Below, piece after piece: positions 7,260 to 12,627 of a stretch of DNA of 12,627 bases. The first letter of the stretch is position 1. The number at the start of each line of letters is the position of its first letter. The translations under genes and the position numbers were made by a program. The notes under the pieces are model-generated. The model saw only the letters and a program-made list of their open reading frames with translations, searched no databases and was not told the DNA's origin. Location of the stretch: positions 1-12,627 of the forward strand of contig DATMYQ010000007.1 of assembly GCA_035560935.1 (NCBI GenBank), given 5' to 3'. The stretch is from DATMYQ01 sp035560935 (GTDB lineage: Bacteria > Bacillota > Negativicutes > Sporomusales > Sporomusaceae).

Positions 7260-9320
7260 TCACCTTCCATTATCATCATTTTCGCCGGTATCCCGCTGCT
7301 TAAGCAGCGCCAAGAATCCGGCCTCATCCAATATTGTCACGCCCAGTTGGCGGGCCTTGTCCAATTTGCTACCCGCTTCCGTCCCCGCCAGCAGGTAGTC
7401 GGTTTTTTTACTGACCGACGAACTGGTTTTGCCGCCCTGCTTCTGAATCAGCGCTTCCCATTCCGGGCGCGGCCGGCTGAGAGTCCCGGTAATCACCAGG
7501 GTCTTGCCGTTCAGCGGGCTCAATACATTGACTGTCTTTTTTTCTTCCCGGGTTTTTACTCCCAGGCTTTGCAGACGGCTCACCAATAGCAAATGTTCCG
7601 GGTCGGCAAAATATCCCTGAATGCTTTCGGCGATTTTTGGTCCGATTTCTTCCAGTGCCGTCAATTCTTCCGTGGTGGCCCGGGCCAGCAGATCTACATC
7701 GCCGAAGGCCTCCGCCAGCACGGCGGCCACTTTGGCTCCCACATGCCGGATACCCAGACCAAAAAGCAGTCGTCCCAGGCCGGCTTCCCGGCTGGCCGCA
7801 ATCGCAGCCACTATATTCTGCGCCGACTTTTCACCCAGGCGCTCCAGACCTGCCAAATCTTCCGCTTTGAGTTGATATAGATCGGCGGCATCCCGGACCA
7901 TCCCTGCGGCAAGCAGCGTTTGCAGCACCGCCGGCCCCAGGCCGTCGATATTCATGGCGTTGCGGGAAACAAAATGCACCATTCCTTCCCGCGCCTGCGC
8001 CGGACAGGCGGGATTCAGACAGCGGTACGCCGCTTCACCGGCTTCTCTGACTACCCCGTTGCCACATTCCGGACAATTCTCCGGCATTTGAAAGGGCACA
8101 GCATCCGCCGGACGTTCCACCAACACCACCGACAGTACTTCGGGGATAATTTCACCGGCTTTGTGGATCACCACGGTATCGCCAATCCGTATATCTTTTT
8201 CTTCGATATAATCAGCGTTATGCAGAGTGGCCCGGCTAACCACGGAACCCGCCAGGCGGACCGGCGTCAAAATAGCGGTGGGCGTCAGCACGCCGGTGCG
8301 GCCCACGCCGGTGAAAATGTCTTCCACTTTGGTGGTCGCCTGCTCCGCCGGGAATTTATAGGCAATGGCCCAGCGCGGCTCTTTGGCTGTCATGCCCAGC
8401 CGCTCCTGTGCAGCCAGACTGTTGACTTTGATGACCAAACCATCAATATCATAAGGCAGCTGGAAGCGTTTTTCCGCCCAGCTTCCGCAATAATCAATCA
8501 CTGCGTCTATATTGTCAAATACCCGCCACTGGTTATTCGTTTTGAACCCCAGTTCCGCCAGTGCTGTCAGCATCTCCGAATGGGTGGCATATTCCCGTCC
8601 CTGACGGGCTCCCAATCCGTACACGAAAATGTCCAGCGCCCGCTGCCGGGTAACCGCCGGGTCCAGTTGCCGCAACGAACCGGCAGCGGCATTGCGGGGA
8701 TTGGCAAACAAGGGCTCGCCGCTTTCGCTTCGCACCAGGTTCAGCCGGTCAAAGGCCTGCCTGGGCAGATAGATTTCTCCCCGGACTTCCAATAATTCCG
8801 GTGCTGGCTCGCCGGTATCGAACAATACCTGGGGAACCGACCGGATCGTGCGAACGTTGGTGGTAACATTTTCACCGTATTCGCCGTCGCCCCGGGTGGC
8901 GGCCTGCATCAGCAGCCCCTGTTCGTAAATCAGGTTCACCGCTAAGCCATCGATTTTCAGTTCCACCACGTATTCCGGCGGCTCATCGTTCAGCCCGGCA
9001 ATCACCCGGCTGTGAAACGTTTTTAATTCCTCCGGAGAAAACGCATTGCCCAGGCTGAGCATCGGCGCCCGGTGGGCTACCCGGTCAAAGCCGGCGGCGG
9101 CGACACCGCCCACCCGCTGCGTCGGCGAGTCCGGAGTAATCCATTCTGGATACGCCGCTTCTAATTCCTGCAACCGGCGCAACATTTGGTCAAAGACCAC
9201 ATCACTGATTTCCGGTGCGTCCAAAACGTAGTAACGATGGTTATGATGGTGCAAATCCCGGCGCAACGCCGCTATTTTTTCCTGCACCGCACGGCTTTCG
9301 CCGGTCGTTTCCGGACTCAT
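7260..9320 (-). CDS. ligA: NAD+-dependent DNA ligase LigA
   Basis: 686-residue ligase that seals nicks in replication and repair using NAD+. Domains in order: the Ia NMN-binding domain (about 10-75; YYVLDAPEISD is characteristic), then the adenylation domain with catalytic K122 in the KIDG motif. DGLVIKVN (293-300) is another nucleotidyltransferase motif, followed by the OB fold with GRTGVLTP (340-347). The Cys4 zinc finger is C416, C419, C434 and C439. Helix-hairpin-helix repeats cover about 450-580 and a BRCT domain about 598-678. All are complete and the length is normal for the family. The ATG at 9320 has AGGAG (9328-9332) 7 bp upstream. It lies 26 bp after pcrA, its usual Firmicutes neighbour, and 5 bp before gatC. 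Confidence 0.98.
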   Translation of the reverse strand: MSPETTGESRAVQEKIAALRRDLHHHNHRYYVLDAPEISDVVFDQMLRRLQELEAAYPEWITPDSPTQRVGGVAAAGFDRVAHRAPMLSLGNAFSPEELKTFHSRVIAGLNDEPPEYVVELKIDGLAVNLIYEQGLLMQAATRGDGEYGENVTTNVRTIRSVPQVLFDTGEPAPELLEVRGEIYLPRQAFDRLNLVRSESGEPLFANPRNAAAGSLRQLDPAVTRQRALDIFVYGLGARQGREYATHSEMLTALAELGFKTNNQWRVFDNIDAVIDYCGSWAEKRFQLPYDIDGLVIKVNSLAAQERLGMTAKEPRWAIAYKFPAEQATTKVEDIFTGVGRTGVLTPTAILTPVRLAGSVVSRATLHNADYIEEKDIRIGDTVVIHKAGEIIPEVLSVVLVERPADAVPFQMPENCPECGNGVVREAGEAAYRCLNPACPAQAREGMVHFVSRNAMNIDGLGPAVLQTLLAAGMVRDAADLYQLKAEDLAGLERLGEKSAQNIVAAIAASREAGLGRLLFGLGIRHVGAKVAAVLAEAFGDVDLLARATTEELTALEEIGPKIAESIQGYFADPEHLLLVSRLQSLGVKTREEKKTVNVLSPLNGKTLVITGTLSRPRPEWEALIQKQGGKTSSSVSKKTDYLLAGTEAGSKLDKARQLGVTILDEAGFLALLKQRDTGENDDNGR
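7263..7268 (-). promoter_or_regulatory. gatC ribosome binding site inside the ligA 3' end
   Basis: GGAAGG on the minus strand, formed by the last sense codons of ligA, 8 bp before the gatC ATG at 7254. It decides the ATG over the upstream GTG start. Confidence 0.7.
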
Positions 9321-9346
9321 TACGTTTCTCCTCTCTCAACAAACTT

Positions 9347-11605
9347 TTAAGGACGGCTGATGGGCGCCATACGGGCCATTACCTGTTTTACCCCTTCACC
9401 GGGAAACGCAATTTTCAGCTGCATGGCGTCGCCGTCACCCTGAACGGCCACAATGGTGCCATTGCCCCATAATTTGTGGTATACCCGTTCGCCAGCCCGC
9501 CAGGTTTCTGACTGACGTTCCCCAGCCGCAGCACCGGCAGCGTTTTTTACGGCTCCCAACCGGTTGACATCCGCACCGCCAGGCATTGTCCGCCCCGCCA
9601 TGGAGCGATTGACGCCCGGTCGCGCCGGAGCAGTCGGACGCACAGGTCCGGCGCTCTGCTGCGGCGCGGGAGGTGATTTACGCAGATCATCCAGCAAATG
9701 ATCGGGAATCTCTGTTAAAAAGCGGGACGGCGGGTACATCACCGAGCTTCCGTAAACGGTTCGCATCCGTGCATGCGTCATAAACAGCTTGCGCTGGGCG
9801 CGAGTAATGCCCACATAGCAGAGCCGCCGTTCTTCTTCCAGCTCCGTTTCACTCATCAGCGTCCGGGCATGAGGAAAGATTCCTTCCTCCAGTCCGGCCA
9901 GAAACACCACCGGAAATTCCAGGCCTTTGGCGGAGTGCAGCGTCATCAGCGTCACCTTTTCTTCGCTGATTTCCGCCGTGTCAATATCTGCCACCAAAGC
10001 CACTTGGCTGAGGAAATTCTCCAGCGTATCCTCAACGTCGCCGTTGGCGAAATCTTTGGCCACGCTGACCAGTTCCTTCAGGTTTTCAATCCGTGCTTCA
10101 GCCTGGGGATCTTTTTCTTTCTCCAGTTCCGCCATATAGCCGGAATCCAGCATGACTTTTTTAACTAGTTCCATCACCGGCAATGTTTGCTGCGCCGCCA
10201 TCAGCAGAAAAATCAGTTCACCCAGCTCTTCCAGCTGCTTCCTGGCCCGGGCCGTCAACCCCGGCACCTGATCGGGATTGGTCACCGCCTCAAACAGCGT
10301 GATTCCCTGCGCGGCGGCGAAGCTGGTCAGGTGACTGATAGTGGTGTCGCCGATTCCCCGCCTTGGCACGTTGATAATCCGCATCAGACTGATGCCATCC
10401 GCCGGGTTAAAAATCACCCGCAGGTAGGCCATAATATCTTTAATTTCTTTACGATCATAGAATTTCAGGCCGCCGACCATGGTATAGGGTATTCCGCAGC
10501 GGACAAAGGATTCCTCAATCGCCCGCGATTGGGCGTTGGTCCGGTACAAAGCCGCTATGCCGCCGTAAGCAGTGCGATACACGGTGTTCAGGCGCTGTAT
10601 GGTTTCCGCAATGAAACGTGCTTCATCTCGTTCGTCGTAAGCACCGTAGCAGCTGATCGGCTCGCCTTCGGGATTTTCACACCAAAGGGATTTGGGACGG
10701 CGGTTGCGGTTATTTTCAATCACCGCGTTGGCAGCCTCCAGGATATTCTTAGTGGATCGATAGTTTTGCTCTAATTTTACGACTTTCGCCTCAGGATAAT
10801 CATTTTCAAAATCCAGAATATTTTTGATGTCAGCGCCCCGCCAGGCGTAAATACTCTGGTCCACGTCCCCGACGACGCACAGATTGCGATGCCGTTCCGC
10901 CAGCAGCCGGGCCAGACGATATTGCGCCCGGTTGGTGTCCTGATACTCGTCGATCAGGATATAGCGAAATTTATCCTGGTACTTATCCCGGACATCCTGA
11001 TTGGATTCCAAAAGCTGCACCGACACCATCAGGAGATCGTCAAAATCCAAAGCGTTGTTAGCGCGAATTTTCCGTTGGTACAGTGCATAAACTTCCGCAA
11101 CTTTTGAGCCGTGAAAGTTGTTGTTCTCGCGGCTAAAAGACACGGGGTCCAATAATTCGTTCTTGGCATTGGATATCGCCGACTGCACACTGTTAACGGG
11201 AAACTGCTTATCGTCCAGGTTCAGTTCCCGCAAACAGTTCTTGATCAGCGCCTGGGAGTCGCCGGAATCATAAATCACGAAATTTCGGGTATAGCCGCCC
11301 AGATTTTCAATTTCCAGACGCAGAAATTTGGCGCAAAAAGAATGAAACGTGCTGAGCCAGATATCCTTGGCCCGGCTTCCCACCATTTGGGAAACCCGTT
11401 CCTTCATTTCCGCCGCCGCTTTATTGGTAAACGTAATCGCCAAAATTTGCCAAGGAGCTGCTCCCTGTTCCAGTAAATAGGCGATACGGCTGGTCAACAC
11501 TCTTGTTTTCCCTGAACCGGCGCCCGCCATGATCAGCAACGGTCCCTCAATATGGGCTACCGCTTCCTTCTGGGCCGGATTCATACGGTCAAATACACTT
11601 TGCAT
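9347..11605 (-). CDS. pcrA: ATP-dependent 3'-5' DNA helicase PcrA (UvrD/Rep family)
   Basis: 752-residue superfamily 1A helicase, the essential Gram-positive counterpart of UvrD; it acts in repair, in clearing RecA filaments and in plasmid replication. Motifs in order: Q-type RMNPAQKEAV (7-16), Walker A GAGSGKT (28-34), Ia ITFTNKAA (57-64), Walker B DEYQDTN (219-225), motif III GDVDQSIYAWRGA (246-258), QNYRS (280-284), TLHSAKGLEF (555-564) and motif VI YVGITRA (597-603). A Pro/Ala-rich linker (about 643-700) leads to the Tudor-like C-terminal end with WRAGERVYHKLWGNG (702-716), which contacts RNA polymerase in Bacillus. The ATG at 11605 is preceded by GGAGAGG (11617-11623), 11 bp away. First gene of the pcrA-ligA-gatCAB operon; its promoter must lie between the terminator at 11688 and the start, but no clear -35/-10 pair is visible. 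Confidence 0.98.
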   Translation of the reverse strand: MQSVFDRMNPAQKEAVAHIEGPLLIMAGAGSGKTRVLTSRIAYLLEQGAAPWQILAITFTNKAAAEMKERVSQMVGSRAKDIWLSTFHSFCAKFLRLEIENLGGYTRNFVIYDSGDSQALIKNCLRELNLDDKQFPVNSVQSAISNAKNELLDPVSFSRENNNFHGSKVAEVYALYQRKIRANNALDFDDLLMVSVQLLESNQDVRDKYQDKFRYILIDEYQDTNRAQYRLARLLAERHRNLCVVGDVDQSIYAWRGADIKNILDFENDYPEAKVVKLEQNYRSTKNILEAANAVIENNRNRRPKSLWCENPEGEPISCYGAYDERDEARFIAETIQRLNTVYRTAYGGIAALYRTNAQSRAIEESFVRCGIPYTMVGGLKFYDRKEIKDIMAYLRVIFNPADGISLMRIINVPRRGIGDTTISHLTSFAAAQGITLFEAVTNPDQVPGLTARARKQLEELGELIFLLMAAQQTLPVMELVKKVMLDSGYMAELEKEKDPQAEARIENLKELVSVAKDFANGDVEDTLENFLSQVALVADIDTAEISEEKVTLMTLHSAKGLEFPVVFLAGLEEGIFPHARTLMSETELEEERRLCYVGITRAQRKLFMTHARMRTVYGSSVMYPPSRFLTEIPDHLLDDLRKSPPAPQQSAGPVRPTAPARPGVNRSMAGRTMPGGADVNRLGAVKNAAGAAAGERQSETWRAGERVYHKLWGNGTIVAVQGDGDAMQLKIAFPGEGVKQVMARMAPISRP

Positions 11606-11687
11606 TTATTCACTAACCTCTCCATACATGTGTCACTCATAAATATATATATGTTCTCCACATTCTTTCTTTTTCCTCTTGCATCAC

Positions 11688-11724
11688 AAAAAAAAACCGG
11701 ACCCACCTGCTACGGTGAATCCGG
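11688..11724 (-). terminator. Strong intrinsic terminator closing the Se/S cassette
   Basis: On the minus strand an 11-bp stem (11714-11724 with 11697-11707, nine Watson-Crick pairs and two G-U pairs) closes a 6-nt loop and runs into nine T's (11688-11696). It starts 15 bp after the stop of the DUF3343 gene and separates the cassette from pcrA. It has no T-run on the plus strand, so it acts in one direction. Confidence 0.92.
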
Positions 11725-11739
11725 AGAGACGTTCTCCAA

Positions 11740-11976
11740 TTATCTTTCCGATTCCAGTTTCACGCCTTTTTTTAACATGACAATGCCTTTGGCTCCCAAA
11801 ACTTCTACCGCCCGTTCCACCGACACTTCATCAATCCGGGCCGCCAGCCCGTCACAGGACTCGCTCAGTTCTCGCGGGATCGGAATCAGCTCCACTTCAA
11901 TGCCTTGTTCTTTTAAAACTTTTTTTGCCCGAAACGCATGATATACCGAAGGAAAAGTTATCACACAAAGATCCAT
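11740..11976 (-). CDS. DUF3343 (putative Se/S carrier-like) small protein
   Basis: 78-residue cytoplasmic protein matching the DUF3343/Se_S_carrier family by pattern. It has a short beta strand DLCVITF, then a helix YHAFRAKKVLKEQG, the conserved IELIPIPRELSESC-type segment (IEVELIPIPRELSESC here), and a C-terminal helix. The cysteine in the SESC-DG stretch corresponds to the conserved SSSCG motif of the family, here with an Asp between Cys and Gly. The function is not established; the family tends to sit with TusA, YedE, cysteine desulfurase and selD genes, hence a proposed role in carrying reduced sulfur or selenium. The ATG at 11976 fits the family length and has AGGAAAGG (11988-11995) 11 bp upstream. 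The frame stays open to an ATG at 12036, which would overlap tusA and has no good binding site. Last gene before a strong terminator. Confidence 0.82.
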   Translation of the reverse strand: MDLCVITFPSVYHAFRAKKVLKEQGIEVELIPIPRELSESCDGLAARIDEVSVERAVEVLGAKGIVMLKKGVKLESER

Positions 11977-11987
11977 TCCGGCCAGTC

Positions 11988-11995
11988 CCTTTCCT
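11988..11995 (-). promoter_or_regulatory. Ribosome binding site deciding the DUF3343 start
   Basis: AGGAAAGG on the minus strand, 11 bp before the ATG at 11976 and just after the tusA stop at 12011. The alternative ATG at 12036 has only an A-rich, GC-poor match. Confidence 0.5.
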
Positions 11996-12010
11996 GCGGC
12001 TCCCAACGAC

Positions 12011-12220
12011 TTAGGGACGGGCGATACTGATTTCATAATCGCCGTCTTTTTCGCGGCACTCCGCCGCTAATCCCTGGGACCGAACAAATTTCATAATATT
12101 TTCCCGCGCCGGCTCCTCATCCACCAACACCGTCAACGCTCCTGCTGACGGCAACGCTTCCTTGGTCCTCAGCAACGGAATGGGGCAGCTTAATCCCCGC
12201 AAATCAAGTACATTCGCCAT
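12011..12220 (-). CDS. TusA-like sulfurtransferase / selenium carrier (single domain, CPxP)
   Basis: 69-residue TusA/SirA-family protein. DLRGLSCPIPLLRTKEAL (6-23) carries the family's CPxP motif with the persulfide/selenide-accepting cysteine C12, then the usual beta-alpha-beta-alpha-beta-beta fold to the C-terminus. TusA proteins accept sulfane sulfur on this cysteine and pass it on; the YedF relatives are tied to selenium metabolism. Here there is only the TusA domain, without the DsrE-like C-terminal half seen in typical Firmicutes YedF. The ATG at 12220 lies 6 bp after the yedE stop, with AAGGAG (12232-12237) inside the end of yedE, 11 bp upstream. Its neighbours, a YedE-type transporter and a Se/S carrier-like protein, support selenium or sulfur trafficking; which of the two cannot be told here. 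A general tRNA-thiolation role is less likely without other tus genes in view. Confidence 0.88.
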   Translation of the reverse strand: MANVLDLRGLSCPIPLLRTKEALPSAGALTVLVDEEPARENIMKFVRSQGLAAECREKDGDYEISIARP

Positions 12221-12226
12221 AAAGCA

Positions 12227-12627
12227 TCAAACTCCTTCACTGGCCATCGTCAATTTCTCCCGGAAAGCCAAACCAATGCCGGTTACCAGCAAAATTCCAG
12301 CCACCACCGCGATCTGCCCGTTGATTCCCACACCGGCTGCAGAACCGGCAGCGTTCAGTCCGTGGGAAACACCCGCACCGGCCAGCATACCCAAAACACA
12401 CCACATCGCATCCGTGTTGCCTTCACCGGACATGATCATTTGCCGCAACGGACAGCCCCCGGCCAGCGTCGCCGCCAAGCCCGTCAAAAATAGCCCCAGG
12501 AAGTTCCAAATGTGCATCGTGTGCGCCAGCGGCTGATCAAAAAATCCAAGTTTAAAAAAGCCAAAATATAAATTTCCTGCCAACGCGGCCACAAACATCA
12601 TCACATAAATTTTCAACAGAAAAGTAT
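12227..12627 (-). CDS. yedE: YedE-family putative selenium/sulfur transporter, C-terminal part (cut by window edge)
   Basis: About 133 residues of an integral membrane protein whose frame is open to the right edge, so the N-terminus lies outside. About four membrane helices can be seen: YVMMFVAALAGNLYFGFF, WNFLGLFLTGLAATLAGG, WCVLGMLAGAGVSHGL and QIAVVAGILLVTGIGLAF. The GGCPLRQ motif, with its cysteine in a helix end, is the hallmark of YedE/YeeE transporters. YeeE/TsuA relatives import thiosulfate, while the YedE group co-occurs with selenium genes. A TTG at 12616 could be read as a start, but family members are about 350 residues and the frame continues upstream, so it is treated as internal. 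The stop overlaps the ribosome binding region of the TusA gene, suggesting coupling. Substrate is inferred from context. Confidence 0.85.
   Translation of the reverse strand, partial: TFLLKIYVMMFVAALAGNLYFGFFKLGFFDQPLAHTMHIWNFLGLFLTGLAATLAGGCPLRQMIMSGEGNTDAMWCVLGMLAGAGVSHGLNAAGSAAGVGINGQIAVVAGILLVTGIGLAFREKLTMASEGV

Noticed and set aside
7920..8795. 291-codon open frame on the plus strand
   Set aside because: It lies wholly antisense to ligA, whose motifs are intact. The translation is rich in His, Gln and Arg with no recognisable family, as expected for a shadow of a GC-rich gene.
10187..10774. 195-codon open frame on the plus strand
   Set aside because: Antisense shadow of pcrA; the helicase motifs on the other strand explain the sequence.
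11606..11687. Promoter for pcrA, with a -10-like TATATT at 11642-11647 on the minus strand
   Set aside because: The region is a TATA-repeat tract with no acceptable -35 at 16-18 bp spacing, so no promoter is called.
11723..11737. Small palindrome GGAGA-N5-TCTCC next to the cassette terminator
   Set aside because: Only 5 bp of stem, overlapping the terminator arm by two bases. It is too short to claim an antiterminator.
11977..12036. Longer N-terminus for the DUF3343 protein (start at 12036)
   Set aside because: It would overlap the TusA gene by 26 bp, lacks a good binding site and adds 20 residues not typical of the family.
12614..12616. TTG start for the YedE-type protein
   Set aside because: The frame is open to the window edge and the family is much longer, so the codon is taken as internal.

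Overview
All genes in this window lie on the minus strand, so they read from the right edge to the left. The content points to a bacterium of the Firmicutes/Bacillota. The order pcrA, ligA, gatC, gatA, gatB, then a 23S rRNA m5U methyltransferase resembles the classical Bacillus arrangement, and gatCAB implies indirect Gln-tRNA(Gln) (and/or Asn-tRNA(Asn)) synthesis. Base composition looks moderately GC-rich by eye, and most genes have strong AGGAGG-like ribosome binding sites. Together with the selenium/sulfur-type genes and the Lon-like protease this would fit an anaerobic lineage such as the Negativicutes or Clostridia; the lineage is an inference.

Right-hand block (about 11688-12627): a short cassette made of the C-terminal part of a YedE-type membrane transporter (cut by the window edge), a single-domain TusA-like CPxP sulfur/selenium carrier, and a DUF3343 (Se/S carrier-like) protein. 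The genes are tightly coupled and end in a strong intrinsic terminator. Families of this kind are linked by comparative genomics to selenium (or sulfur) uptake and trafficking. This is the least characterised biology in the window.

Central block (about 3994-11605): an apparent five-gene operon of pcrA (UvrD-like helicase), ligA (NAD+-dependent DNA ligase), gatC, gatA and gatB (the GatCAB amidotransferase). Gaps are 38 bp or less, gatA and gatB overlap by 4 bp, and a clear hairpin plus T-run terminator follows gatB. The operon joins DNA repair/replication with aminoacyl-tRNA maturation; all five proteins are full length with their catalytic motifs, as far as can be seen.

Left-hand block (about 1-3939): a Lon-family (AAA_32 + Lon_C) ATP-dependent protease with an intact Ser-Lys dyad but an isoleucine at the usual Thr/Ser position of the Walker A motif. 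It is followed by an RlmD/RlmCD-type 23S rRNA uridine-5-methyltransferase carrying a TRAM domain and an Fe-S cysteine set. A perfect 11-bp hairpin separates these two genes, and a perfect 13-bp hairpin starts immediately after the methyltransferase stop codon.

No rRNA, tRNA, CRISPR array, insertion sequence or phage gene was seen. Apart from the Se/S cassette the window is ordinary housekeeping DNA. No gene-free stretch exceeds about 135 bp.
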